Positions 34,776 through 44,416 of a DNA stretch of 64,000 nucleotides are shown in pieces. The stretch's first letter is position 1, and every line of letters begins with the position of its first letter. The position numbers and the translations under genes were made by a program. Below the pieces are notes generated by a model that saw only the letters and a program-made list of their open reading frames with translations, made no database searches and was not told the origin of the DNA. This stretch comes from Streptococcus equinus (GTDB lineage Bacteria > Bacillota > Bacilli > Lactobacillales > Streptococcaceae): positions 372,001-436,000 of the forward strand of contig NZ_FNJK01000002.1 in the NCBI RefSeq assembly GCF_900104225.1, read 5' to 3'.

Positions 34776-35531
34776 ATGACAAAAATTGCATTAGTAACTG
34801 GAGCTTCCGCTGGATTTGGTAAAGCCATTGTTAGAAAATTAGTTGCAGATGGCTATCAAGTCATCGCAAGTGCACGACGTTTAGAAAAATTGCAGAGCTT
34901 GCAAGATGAACTTGGTAAGGACAAGGTTTATCCATTACAGATGGATGTTTCAGATACTCAGTTGATTGATCAAGCTTTGACTACTTTACCCCAAAACTGG
35001 CAAACTATTGATCTTTTGGTCAATAATGCTGGTTTAGCGCTTGGTTTAGATAAGGCATATGAGGCAGAAATTTCAGACTGGATGACGATGATTAATACAA
35101 ATATCGTAGGTCTTGTTTATTTAACGCGCCAAATTTTGCCAAGCATGGTTAAGCGTAATTCAGGGATGATTATCAATCTTGGTTCAACAGCTGGAACAAT
35201 CCCATACCCAGGTGCAAATATTTACGGTGCTTCAAAAGCTTTTGTGAAGCAATTCTCCCTAAATTTGCGAGCTGACCTTGCTGGAACAAAGATTCGCGTC
35301 ACTAATATTGAACCAGGGCTTTGTGAAGGAACTGAATTTTCAAATGTTCGTTTCAAAGGTGACGATGAACGAGCTGAAAAACTTTATGAAGGTGCCCATG
35401 CCATCACACCAGAAGATATTGCTAATACCGTTTCATGGGTGGCTAGTCAACCAGAACACGTCAATTTCAATCGTATTGAAATGATGCCAGTATCTCAAAC
35501 TTACGGTGCACAACCGGTATATCGTGATTAA
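34776..35531 (+). CDS. SDR family NAD(P)-dependent oxidoreductase (YdfG-like)
   Basis: A 251-residue classical short-chain dehydrogenase. The cofactor loop TGASAGFGKAI (8-18) lies at the N-terminus, NNAG near 86, and the catalytic Ser-Tyr-Lys set is in INLGSTAG and YGASKAF (about 148-154). The arginines after the first strand (SARRLEKL) suggest NADPH preference. Closest in character to YdfG-type 3-hydroxy acid/serine dehydrogenases; substrate uncertain. Monocistronic, RBS AGAGA weak. Confidence 0.9.
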   Translation: MTKIALVTGASAGFGKAIVRKLVADGYQVIASARRLEKLQSLQDELGKDKVYPLQMDVSDTQLIDQALTTLPQNWQTIDLLVNNAGLALGLDKAYEAEISDWMTMINTNIVGLVYLTRQILPSMVKRNSGMIINLGSTAGTIPYPGANIYGASKAFVKQFSLNLRADLAGTKIRVTNIEPGLCEGTEFSNVRFKGDDERAEKLYEGAHAITPEDIANTVSWVASQPEHVNFNRIEMMPVSQTYGAQPVYRD

Positions 35532-35540
35532 GAGTAAGAA

Positions 35541-35562
35541 AAAGAGCCTTTTGGCTCTTTTT
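35541..35562. terminator. Bidirectional terminator between the SDR and PAS-like genes
   Basis: AAAGAGCC-TTTT-GGCTCTTT (35541-35560) with A and T tracts on both sides, serving two convergent genes. Confidence 0.85.
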
Positions 35563-35957
35563 TAATCATCAAAAATAGGATTGGTGCTAGAAGGACCAGA
35601 TGTTACGTCAGACCAGCCAACGATAGCTTGGCCAGATTCATTGAGGTAACTGGCCAGGACAGGTTTTAAGTCTTGAATGAAAGAGACAACACCGATGAGT
35701 TCACCAGAATCATCACTGACAGCCTGATAAGTTTGAAATAAAATGCGGTCAAATGATTCTGTGGGAATTTGAAAGTGTACGCCTTTTTCAGGCGATTGTT
35801 CAAGGCTAGTCCAAACCCATTGCGGCAATTCTTCTTCCTCTTCATCGGAGAAAAAAGAACCGTCTGAACGATTATTACTATAAATAAGTTTTAAATCTTT
35901 ATCATAAAAACTAGCACGGTAAGGTAGGTGTGCTAGCAATTTTTTAATAAGTTCCAT
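35562..35957 (-). CDS. PAS-like domain protein, probably leaderless
   Basis: A 131-residue acidic protein whose pattern (YRASFYDKDLKLIYSNNRSDGSF; later GELIGVVSFIQDLKPVLASY) resembles a single PAS-type sensor fold with no output domain. A run of acidic residues EEEEE lies near 39-43. The minus-strand promoter TTGCAT-N17-TATGAT ends only 6 nt before the ATG and no ribosome binding site is present, so the mRNA probably begins at or beside the AUG. Function unknown. Confidence 0.75.
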   Translation of the reverse strand: MELIKKLLAHLPYRASFYDKDLKLIYSNNRSDGSFFSDEEEEELPQWVWTSLEQSPEKGVHFQIPTESFDRILFQTYQAVSDDSGELIGVVSFIQDLKPVLASYLNESGQAIVGWSDVTSGPSSTNPIFDD

Positions 35958-35963
35958 GGCTTC

Positions 35964-35992
35964 ATCATAGCGATTTTAGATTAGAAATGCAA
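35964..35992 (-). promoter_or_regulatory. Promoter of the PAS-like gene
   Basis: On the minus strand TTGCAT (35992-35987), exact 17-nt spacing, TATGAT (35969-35964). The ATG begins at 35957. Confidence 0.65.
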
Positions 35993-36132
35993 CTAAGTTG
36001 CTTGTGGTCTTCTTGCCTTCGTTAGTGGTTAAAAATAGCAGAGGAAAGTATCAGTTTTCCGTAAGATATAACTATCGTTTTCAAACTTTTCTTAGTAAAA
36101 TAGAGGCATTAAAAAACGAAGAGGACAGTGCT

Positions 36133-36972
36133 GTGAGTAAAATTATTTTTTTAGATGTTGACGGGACTTTGGTTGATTATCATAATCGTATTCCAGAATC
36201 AGCGGTCAAAGCTATTCGAAAAGCGCGTGAGAACGGACATGCCGTCTTTGTCTGTACAGGTCGTAGTCGTGCAGAGATGCAACCTGAACTTTGGGAAATT
36301 GGCTTAGACGGGATGATTGGCGGAAATGGTTCTTATGCGGAACATGATGGTCAAGTTATCATGCATCAAATGATTTCAAAAGAAGATTCAAAGGCAATCG
36401 TAGATTGGTTGCATGAAAGAGGATTGGAATTTTATCTAGAATCAAATAATGGTTTATTTGCATCTGAAAACTTTAAAGAGGCAGCACGTCCAGTCATGCG
36501 TCAATACGTCATGCAAAAAGGAAAATCAGCAGAAGAAGTGGAGCACATGGAAGCAGAAGATGCTCTTCATGGTTTGGTTTATGGTGAAGAATTGTACCGT
36601 GATGATTTGAATAAAGTCAGCTTTATTTTGAACTCTTACCAAGATCATTTGGATTCAGCCAAAGTTTTCCCGAATTTAAAAGCTGGAACATGGGGTGGTC
36701 GTGGTGAGACGGCATTGTTTGGTGATCTAGGTGTCAAGGATATTACCAAAGCACATGCCATTGATGTTCTTTTGGAACATTTAAAAGCTGATAGAAAAGA
36801 TACCATTGCTTTTGGAGATGCTAAGGTGGATATCCCAATACTTGAATGTTGTGAGATTGGCATTTCTATGGGAAATGGTGGCCCAGAGATTCTAGCCATG
36901 GCGGACATGGTAACGGATGACGTTGAAGAAGACGGACTATATAATGCTTTTGAGAAATTAGACTTAATTTGA
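36133..36972 (+). CDS. Cof-type HAD-IIB family phosphatase
   Basis: A 279-residue HAD hydrolase. Motif I is IIFLDVDGTLVDYHN near the N-terminus (nucleophile Asp), motif II VCTGRSR and motif IV FGDAKVDIPILE near 235; a C2B cap separates them. Members dephosphorylate sugar phosphates or flavin/pyridoxal phosphates; the substrate here is unknown. The start is the GTG at 36133, preceded by AGAGGA; the frame extends upstream to 35998 without family similarity. Confidence 0.88.
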   Translation: MSKIIFLDVDGTLVDYHNRIPESAVKAIRKARENGHAVFVCTGRSRAEMQPELWEIGLDGMIGGNGSYAEHDGQVIMHQMISKEDSKAIVDWLHERGLEFYLESNNGLFASENFKEAARPVMRQYVMQKGKSAEEVEHMEAEDALHGLVYGEELYRDDLNKVSFILNSYQDHLDSAKVFPNLKAGTWGGRGETALFGDLGVKDITKAHAIDVLLEHLKADRKDTIAFGDAKVDIPILECCEIGISMGNGGPEILAMADMVTDDVEEDGLYNAFEKLDLI

Positions 36973-37075
36973 AACAAGATAACTGCTTAACAGAGGTGTT
37001 GAGCAGTTATTTGATATTTTGTTTCGATTCTTAATATGGATTCGTGCCATAGTATTAGGAATGCGTTGGATAGCA

Positions 37076-37105
37076 TTAGTTTTTTAGAAATGATAGCGCT
37101 ATAAT
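37076..37105 (+). promoter_or_regulatory. Promoter with cre site over the -10, second GH1 gene
   Basis: TTAGTT (37076-37081) and TATAAT (37100-37105) are 18 nt apart. ATGATAGCGCTATAAT (37090-37105) matches the 16-bp cre consensus WTGWAARCGYWWWCWW at 14 positions and includes the -10, so CcpA would exclude polymerase. Confidence 0.6.
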
Positions 37106-37124
37106 GTAATCAATGAAAAGTTAA

Positions 37125-38555
<1,431 letters not shown>

Positions 38556-38566
38556 AATGAACAGAG

Positions 38567-38602
38567 AAAGCACTCAATTTTGATATTGAGTGCTTTTTCT
38601 TT
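38567..38602. terminator. Terminator between the GH1 gene and the MacB-like operon
   Basis: AAAGCACTCAAT (38567-38578) pairs with ATTGAGTGCTTT (38585-38596), with TTTTCTTTT after it on the plus strand. Converging genes share it. Confidence 0.85.
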
Positions 38603-39258
38603 TAAATCTGCGTAAATCTTTTCTTCTTGAGTTCGAAGGTAACATCTGTTTCGTTAGCGACAGCCGTTTCGTGAGTAACGATGATTACGGTTTTGTTTTG
38701 CTGATGTGCGATTTCTTTAAAAATATTAACGATATCTTGGGTGGTTTCTTCGTCAAGGTTTCCAGTCGGTTCGTCAGCGATAATGATATCATGCTCTGTT
38801 GCCAAGGCTCGTACAATAGCGACGCGTTGCTGTTGGCCACCTGAAAGTTGAAGAACTGGTTTATCAATTAGTCCTTTTGGAATGCCAACAAGTTCAAAAA
38901 GTTCTTCGATTTTAGCGTTGTCAACACTTTTGTTTGAAATTTCTAGCGCTGTTTGAACATTTTGACGTGCAGTCATGTAAGTCATTAAATTATAAGCTTG
39001 GAAAATAGTGGAAACAGCATTTTTACGGTAATTAGTCAGACCAGATTTATTAATGTCTTTGTCATTGAGGAATATTTCCCCAGTCTTTGGACTATCTAGT
39101 CCAGCTAAAAGAGAGAGAAATGTCGTTTTTCCACTTCCAGATTGACCAAGGATTGAATAAACTTTTCCCTTTTCGAAGTTTAAATTAACATCTTTGAACA
39201 GGTAGTCGTCGGGATTATTGGTGTACCAGTAGCCGATATTTTGTGTGCGTAATGTCAT
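38602..39258 (-). CDS. MacB/LolD-type ABC transporter ATP-binding protein
   Basis: A 218-residue ATPase with Walker [11 protein letters not shown] near 38, signature [15 protein letters not shown] near 138, Walker [16 protein letters not shown] and switch histidine in IVTHETAVA. This is the class that powers mechanotransmission exporters rather than classical importers. It lies 12 nt after the permease gene. Likely role: export of, or resistance to, an antimicrobial peptide or envelope-active compound. No two-component system adjoins it. Confidence 0.9.
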   Translation of the reverse strand: MTLRTQNIGYWYTNNPDDYLFKDVNLNFEKGKVYSILGQSGSGKTTFLSLLAGLDSPKTGEIFLNDKDINKSGLTNYRKNAVSTIFQAYNLMTYMTARQNVQTALEISNKSVDNAKIEELFELVGIPKGLIDKPVLQLSGGQQQRVAIVRALATEHDIIIADEPTGNLDEETTQDIVNIFKEIAHQQNKTVIIVTHETAVANETDVTFELKKKRFTQI

Positions 39259-39270
39259 ATGGTTTCCTTT

Positions 39271-40761
39271 CTAATTAGAAGATAAGATATCTTTAGGTTT
39301 CATGCGGATGATGCCGATACTTGCTAAGATAGTTGAGATAAATGAGATAAGAAGGGCAATTCCACCAAGTTTTGCGACATCATTTCCTGTTAACTTGATG
39401 TCTAATTGATCAATTTCTTTGCTTGAAGAAGTAGCCATTGTCATCATATTGCCAAAACCAGCTCCGCTTGGTCGGCCAAGTTTTTGTTGGAAATCATTTT
39501 TAGTGCTCTTATCAGAAGAGTCACTATCTTGACCAGGAAAATCATTTTTAGCAGTCTGTTGGGTTTGAGTTGAAGATGATAGAAGCTGATTACCAAGTGC
39601 GTTGCCTACAAAATTTCCAGCAACAGTAGCAATGACAAGGGAAACGGCTGTTACCATAAATAATTCTGTGAAGAATTGTCCGATAATTTTAAGGCGATTT
39701 TCACCTAAACTCATAAGGACACCGATTTCGTAACGACGTTCTCGGATGTTTAGAATGACAATGAGCGTCAAGATAACAGCACCAGCAACAGCAACTAAAA
39801 TAACAATATTTTGGGCAATTGATGAAATGCTATTGAGTGGTGAAAGCATTTGTTCATAGATTTCATCGCTAGAGGTTACAGAATATGAATCAGTATCAAT
39901 TTCAGATTTGACTTCTTTGACGAAATCATCCATTTTTTCAGGGTTTGAAAGAGTGTAAATAGCTGAATCTAATTTATCCGTCTCACCTTTCATAGTATTA
40001 GCCGTTGTGAGGTTAGTATAGATGTTATTTTGTGGATTTGAGGCATTTGACATCATTTGAGCTGTAGTTGCTGTCGATGAATTGTCATAAATACCAATGA
40101 TTTTTAGAGTGTAACTTGTTTCGGTATCATTGACGGTTGTTTTAACAGTGAAGCTATTGCCGATACTTAAGTTGTTTTCTTTGGCTAAATCAGCTGAAAT
40201 AAGTGCTGAATTGTCAGCGGTGTCTGAAGTGATGCCAGTTCCTTTAGAAATTTTATTTGTCCCAGAAGTAAAGTCGCTTACCTTATCTGTGCTATTGACT
40301 CCTGTAATTGTGAAATCGCCAGAAACCATCATTCCAGGGCCAGCTGGTTGAGAGTTGCTGTTTGAAGATTCATCAGAAGAAGATGTTGAGATAGCAGTGA
40401 TATCATCGCCTGCTGTAGCAGTTGTTGTTGTCGTAAAAAGGTATGAAGCTACATCGCTTTTTTCAGCAATAGATTTTGCGGTTGCAAGATCAACAGAGGT
40501 AGTAGCAGACGTGTCACTGCTTGAATCAGAACTTTTATTGCTATCAGGCTTGAAAGCTTTCATCATTGCTTCGCGGTTAACCGAAAGTGTGACGCTTGCG
40601 CCAGCTTGCTTTTTAGCGTTTTTTACAGCTGAATCAGCAGCGTTTTTGATGGTCAAGCCTGCTAGGACAAAAATCAAGATAGCGCTGGTTACTAGAATTA
40701 GTAGTCCCGTACGTCCTTTTTTGGCTTTTGTTGCAAGCCAAGCACGTTTAATAAAATTCAT
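39271..40761 (-). CDS. MacB/FtsX-type ABC transporter permease
   Basis: A 496-residue permease. Span 1 (about 18-38) precedes a ~270-residue extracytoplasmic MacB_PCD domain, then three C-terminal spans (about 320-345, 370-395, 465-485). The FtsX-domain block NIRERRYEIGVLMSLGENR follows span 2. Two Ser/Thr/Asp/Gln-rich low-complexity insertions, near 75-90 and 405-435, are unusual and lie on the outside. RBS AAGGAG is before the ATG. It is the first gene of a two-gene operon. Confidence 0.88.
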   Translation of the reverse strand: MNFIKRAWLATKAKKGRTGLLILVTSAILIFVLAGLTIKNAADSAVKNAKKQAGASVTLSVNREAMMKAFKPDSNKSSDSSSDTSATTSVDLATAKSIAEKSDVASYLFTTTTTATAGDDITAISTSSSDESSNSNSQPAGPGMMVSGDFTITGVNSTDKVSDFTSGTNKISKGTGITSDTADNSALISADLAKENNLSIGNSFTVKTTVNDTETSYTLKIIGIYDNSSTATTAQMMSNASNPQNNIYTNLTTANTMKGETDKLDSAIYTLSNPEKMDDFVKEVKSEIDTDSYSVTSSDEIYEQMLSPLNSISSIAQNIVILVAVAGAVILTLIVILNIRERRYEIGVLMSLGENRLKIIGQFFTELFMVTAVSLVIATVAGNFVGNALGNQLLSSSTQTQQTAKNDFPGQDSDSSDKSTKNDFQQKLGRPSGAGFGNMMTMATSSSKEIDQLDIKLTGNDVAKLGGIALLISFISTILASIGIIRMKPKDILSSN

Positions 40762-40771
40762 ATAAAACTCC

Positions 40772-40790
40772 TTTGTAATTGTGTTACAAA
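40772..40790. promoter_or_regulatory. Inverted repeat upstream of the MacB-like operon
   Basis: TTTGTAA (40772-40778) and TTACAAA (40784-40790) flank TTGTG. The 19-bp repeat sits just before the ribosome binding site on the minus strand and could be an operator of a TetR-like regulator. A second pair TGTAC-N10-GTAC lies at 40859-40877. No gene between 40762 and 41139. Confidence 0.4.
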
Positions 40791-40916
40791 AAGTTTAGGG
40801 AATAAGACTTAAGTAAAACTGAAAGAAAGCTAAAATAAAGCTTAAACTGATGAAAAGGTGTACAATAAATAATGTACGGTTATAACGAACGATATAAAAA
40901 TGCAAAAGAAAAATAG

Positions 40917-40945
40917 TTGACATAAAACGAATGAAGTTGTAGAAT
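40917..40945 (+). promoter_or_regulatory. guaC promoter
   Basis: TTGACA (40917-40922), exact 17-nt spacing, TAGAAT (40940-40945). The predicted transcript has a leader of about 190 nt. Confidence 0.75.
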
Positions 40946-40950
40946 GATAA

Positions 40951-41139
40951 TGGAAGGGTAAGCTTTTACCTAGCGATGCTCTATTGAATCAATGCTCAGT
41001 AGAGTTATAGGAAGGTCATTTTTTAATGAAAGAGTCGATGTGTTTTTGCCTACTCTGACAGAGAAAAAAGTGGCCTTTTTGTATTGTCCTTTGACTTTGT
41101 TTGAGTTTGTAAGGACACAAAGAACATGGAGAAACTTAT
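40951..41139 (+). promoter_or_regulatory. Structured guaC leader with intrinsic terminator (unrecognised riboswitch-like attenuator)
   Basis: Elements in order: hairpin GGTAA/TTACC (40957-40970); a nested hairpin with CCTA/TAGG (40969-40972 with 41008-41011), CTCT/AGAG and an inner ATTG-AAT-CAAT; a terminator whose arms AAGGTCA-T6 (41012-41024) and A6-G-TGGCCTT (41064-41077) enclose AGAGT/ACTCT, followed by T run to 41080; then a stem TGTCCTT/AAGGACA (41085-41117) and RBS GGAG. The ACCT and TAGGAAGGT segments can pair in place of the terminator arm. It does not fit the purine aptamer or any class I recognise. Confidence 0.6.
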
Positions 41140-42123
41140 ATGTATAACGAAATGCCTGTCTTTGATTACGAAGATATTCAACTCATTCCTAACAAATGTA
41201 TCATTAAAAGCCGTTCAGAAGCAGATACGCATGTGACACTTGGTGATTATACTTTTAAGTTGCCAGTTGTCCCAGCAAATATGCAAACGATTATCGATGA
41301 AGATATCGCTGAAAAGCTTGCTAAAGATGGTTACTTTTATATTATGCATCGTTTTGATGAAGCGTCTCGTAAACCTTTTGTTAAACGTATGCATGATAAA
41401 GGCTTGATTGCTTCAATCTCAGTAGGTGTTAAAGATTATGAGTACGATTTTGTCTCAAGCTTAAAAGATGATGCTCCAGAATTTATCACGATTGATATTG
41501 CTCATGGACATTCTGACAGCGTTATTGAGATGATTAAACACATTAAAAAAGAATTACCGGGAACTTTTGTTATTGCTGGTAATGTCGGAACCCCTGAAGC
41601 TGTCCGTGAGTTGGAAAATGCCGGCGCTGATGCCACAAAAGTTGGGATTGGTCCTGGTAAAGTATGTATCACAAAAGTGAAAACTGGTTTTGGAACAGGC
41701 GGCTGGCAATTAGCGGCACTACGTTGGTGTGCTAAGGCAGCTCGTAAACCAATTATTGCTGATGGTGGTATCAGAACTCACGGTGACATTGCAAAATCAA
41801 TTCGCTTTGGTGCAACAATGGTTATGATTGGTTCTCTTTTTGCTGGACATCTAGAAAGCCCAGGAAAATTGGTGGAAGTAGATGGTAAACAATATAAAGA
41901 ATATTACGGTTCAGCATCTGAATACCAAAAAGGAGAACATAAAAACGTCGAAGGTAAGAAAATCTTGCTTCCAGTTAAAGGACATCTAAAAGATACTCTG
42001 ACTGAAATGCAAGAAGACCTTCAAAGTTCCATTTCATATGCCGGAGGCCGTGACCTTCATGCATTAACACGCGTTGATTATGTCATCGTTAAAAATTCAA
42101 TCTGGAATGGTGACTCAATTTAA
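41140..42123 (+). CDS. guaC: GMP reductase
   Basis: A 327-residue TIM-barrel enzyme of the IMPDH/GMPR family that deaminates GMP to IMP with NADPH, returning guanine nucleotides to the adenine branch. The catalytic cysteine is in [18 protein letters not shown] (about 175) and the phosphate loop is in [21 protein letters not shown]. No CBS domains are present, which separates it from IMPDH. The long structured leader implies attenuation by a purine-related signal. It is followed by the riboswitch-controlled xpt-pbuX. Confidence 0.95.
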   Translation: MYNEMPVFDYEDIQLIPNKCIIKSRSEADTHVTLGDYTFKLPVVPANMQTIIDEDIAEKLAKDGYFYIMHRFDEASRKPFVKRMHDKGLIASISVGVKDYEYDFVSSLKDDAPEFITIDIAHGHSDSVIEMIKHIKKELPGTFVIAGNVGTPEAVRELENAGADATKVGIGPGKVCITKVKTGFGTGGWQLAALRWCAKAARKPIIADGGIRTHGDIAKSIRFGATMVMIGSLFAGHLESPGKLVEVDGKQYKEYYGSASEYQKGEHKNVEGKKILLPVKGHLKDTLTEMQEDLQSSISYAGGRDLHALTRVDYVIVKNSIWNGDSI

Positions 42124-42148
42124 TAATGAAAATGTCATTATTTTCAGA
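42122..42148 (+). terminator. AT-rich terminator after guaC
   Basis: AATAATGA (42122-42129) and TCATTATT (42135-42142) form a perfect but AT-rich stem with a short T tail, starting inside the stop codon. Confidence 0.45.
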
Positions 42149-42153
42149 ATATT
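42139..42153 (+). promoter_or_regulatory. CodY-like box upstream of xpt
   Basis: TATTTTCAGAATATT matches the CodY consensus at 13 of 15 positions and ends 29 nt before the xpt -35. Confidence 0.45.
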
Positions 42154-42182
42154 ACTTCTTTAATAATAGGACCAATGTCATC

Positions 42183-42210
42183 TTGAATTCCAAGATTAAA
42201 ATGATACAAT
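42183..42210 (+). promoter_or_regulatory. xpt-pbuX promoter
   Basis: TTGAAT (42183-42188), 16 nt, TACAAT (42205-42210) preceded by TGA (extended -10). Confidence 0.6.
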
Positions 42211-42247
42211 AGTTCTATCATTAATGTGATGGTTAAAATTTAATAAT

Positions 42248-42410
42248 ACTTATTTATGCTACGAATGGGCGTAGCGTTTCTACAAGACACCGTAATGTCT
42301 AACAATAAGTCAATTCTCAGTTGCTGTCTGAGAAGACATTTTTGCATAGTTGTGAAAATGTGACCGAGTTTTGCAAGAGGTGTTTACGAATTGTAAACAT
42401 CTCTTTTTTG
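42248..42410 (+). promoter_or_regulatory. Guanine riboswitch with terminator platform
   Basis: The aptamer (42248-42310) has P1 ACTTATT/AATAAGT, P2 GCTACG/CGTAGC and P3 AGACA/TGTCT, with the conserved junction strings GTTTCTAC and CCGTAATGTCT. The specificity base preceding the P1 3' strand is C, indicating guanine. The platform has a TTCTCAG/CTGAGAA hairpin and the terminator AGAGGTGTTTAC/GTAAACATCTCT with a T run (42375-42410). Guanine binding would stop transcription of xpt-pbuX. Confidence 0.9.
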
Positions 42411-42502
42411 TAACACTTGTCTTTGTTAATAGCCCTTGAAGCCTCATAGTAAGTTGTTAGTTTTGACATCCAATTTTTAACTATTTTTCTAAAGGAGAAT
42501 CC

Positions 42503-43084
42503 ATGAAATTATTGGAAGATCGCATCTTAAAAGATGGGAATGTTTTGGGTGAGGATATTTTGAAAGTTGATAGCTTTCTTACTCACCAAGTTGACTATGA
42601 ATTAATGCAAGAAATTGGTAAAGTTCTTGCGCAAGCTTACAAAGATGCTGGGATTACAAAAGTCGTCACTATTGAAGCCTCAGGTATTGCTCCAGCACTT
42701 TATACAGCACAAGCCATGGGCGTTCCAATGATTTTTGCTAAAAAAGCTAAAAATATTACAATGACTGAAGGCATTCTAACTGCTGAAGTTTATTCTTTCA
42801 CTAAACGTGTAACAAGTACTGTCTCAATTGCAAGTAAATTCTTGTCAGAAGATGATACAGTTTTAATCGTCGATGACTTTTTGGCAAATGGTCAAGCTGC
42901 TAAAGGTCTTTTGGAAATTATTGGTCAAGCAGGTGCAAAAGTTGCTGGTATCGGTATTGTGATTGAAAAATCTTTCCAAACAGGTCGTAAATTACTAGAA
43001 GAAACAGGTGTTCCTGTGACATCTCTTGCACGTATTAAAGAATTCAAAGATGGACAAGTTGTCTTTGCGGAGGCTGATGCATAA
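42503..43084 (+). CDS. xpt: Xanthine phosphoribosyltransferase
   Basis: A 193-residue type I phosphoribosyltransferase converting xanthine and PRPP to XMP. The PRPP-binding loop is [17 protein letters not shown] (about 124-140). It opens with [31 protein letters not shown], very characteristic of Xpt. RBS AAAGGAGA. It sits behind a guanine riboswitch and is joined to the permease gene with 1-nt spacing. Confidence 0.96.
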   Translation: MKLLEDRILKDGNVLGEDILKVDSFLTHQVDYELMQEIGKVLAQAYKDAGITKVVTIEASGIAPALYTAQAMGVPMIFAKKAKNITMTEGILTAEVYSFTKRVTSTVSIASKFLSEDDTVLIVDDFLANGQAAKGLLEIIGQAGAKVAGIGIVIEKSFQTGRKLLEETGVPVTSLARIKEFKDGQVVFAEADA

Positions 43085-43085
43085 A

Positions 43086-44354
43086 ATGGAAATGAATGAA
43101 CAAAAACACTCACAAGCTGCCATTTTAGGTTTGCAACATTTGCTTGCTATGTACGCTGGTTCAATCTTGGTTCCAATCATGATTGCTAGCGCTCTTAATT
43201 ATTCAGCAGAGCAATTAACTTACTTGATTTCAACTGATATTTTTATGTGTGGTGTAGCAACTTTCTTACAATTGCAGTTGCGTAAACACTTTGGTGTAGG
43301 TCTTCCAGTTGTACTTGGTTGTGCCTTCCAATCTGTTGCACCGTTATCAATCATTGGGGCTAAACAAGGTTCTGGTTACATGTTTGGTGCTTTGATTGTC
43401 TCTGGTATTTATGTGATTTTGATTTCTGGCATTTTCTCAAAAATTGCTGATTTCTTCCCACCAGTTGTCACAGGTTCAGTTATCACAACCATTGGTTTGA
43501 CATTGATTCCAGTTGCTATTGGTAACATGGGTGATAATAGTGACAAACCAACAGCTCAATCATTAATTTTGGCACTTGTAACCATTGCGATTGTTCTTGC
43601 GGTTAATATTTTCGCCAAAGGATTCATTAAATCTATTGCCATTTTGATTGGTCTGATTGGTGGAACGATTGTGGCTGCCTTTATGGGCTTGGTTGATCCA
43701 TCAGTTGTTGCAAATGCACCGCTTGTTCATATTCCACAACCATTTTACTTTGGTGCACCAAAATTTGAAATTACATCAATTATTATGATGTGTATCATTG
43801 CAACAGTTTCTATGGTTGAATCAACAGGTGTTTATTTGGCACTTTCTGATTTAACAGGTGAAAAACTTGATAGCAAACGTCTTCGCAACGGTTACCGTGC
43901 AGAAGGTGCAGCTGTTCTTCTTGGTGGTATTTTCAATACCTTCCCATATACTGGATTTTCTCAAAACGTTGGTTTGGTTCGTATTTCAGGAATCAAAACA
44001 CGTCGTCCAATTTACTACACAGCTTTATTCCTTGTGATTCTTGGTTTGCTTCCAAAATTTGGAGCAATGGCACAAATGATTCCAAGTCCAGTTCTTGGTG
44101 GTGCTATGATTGTTCTTTTTGGTATGGTAGCTCTTCAAGGGATTCAAATGCTAAATCAAGTTGATTTTAAAAATAATGAATACAACTTCATTATCGCCGC
44201 GGTTTCAATCGCTTGTGGTGTTGGTTTTAACGGAACAAATCTCTTTGTTAGCCTTCCAAATACAGTTCAAATGTTCTTGACAAATGGTATTGTTATTGCG
44301 GCATTATTTGCTGTTGTTCTTAATTTGATTTTAAACGGAAAACCAAAAAAATAA
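43086..44354 (+). CDS. pbuX: Xanthine permease, NCS2 family
   Basis: A 422-residue purine transporter with 12-14 spans, importing xanthine by proton symport. The NCS2 motif QNVGLVRISGIKTR lies in the second half, and MVESTGVYLALSDLTG is the block around the substrate site. The ATG at 43086 is taken as start, 1 nt after xpt; GGAGG at 43069-43073 is rather far from it, and an ATG at 43077 inside xpt is an alternative. It shares the xpt riboswitch. Confidence 0.93.
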   Translation: MEMNEQKHSQAAILGLQHLLAMYAGSILVPIMIASALNYSAEQLTYLISTDIFMCGVATFLQLQLRKHFGVGLPVVLGCAFQSVAPLSIIGAKQGSGYMFGALIVSGIYVILISGIFSKIADFFPPVVTGSVITTIGLTLIPVAIGNMGDNSDKPTAQSLILALVTIAIVLAVNIFAKGFIKSIAILIGLIGGTIVAAFMGLVDPSVVANAPLVHIPQPFYFGAPKFEITSIIMMCIIATVSMVESTGVYLALSDLTGEKLDSKRLRNGYRAEGAAVLLGGIFNTFPYTGFSQNVGLVRISGIKTRRPIYYTALFLVILGLLPKFGAMAQMIPSPVLGGAMIVLFGMVALQGIQMLNQVDFKNNEYNFIIAAVSIACGVGFNGTNLFVSLPNTVQMFLTNGIVIAALFAVVLNLILNGKPKK

Positions 44355-44367
44355 GCGTTTAGACATA

Positions 44368-44410
44368 AAAAGAGTTCATCTAGGATTTTTCTAGATGAAC
44401 TTTTATTTTT
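44368..44410. terminator. Terminator between pbuX and apbE
   Basis: GTTCATCTAG (44374-44383) pairs with CTAGATGAAC (44391-44400), with A-rich and T-rich flanks, so it can work both ways for these convergent genes. Confidence 0.85.
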
Positions 44411-44416
44411 ATCGTA

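Noticed and set aside
40951..41080. Purine riboswitch upstream of guaC
   Set aside because: The three-way-junction strings present in the xpt leader (GTTTCTAC, CCGTAATGTCT) are absent and the stem order differs.
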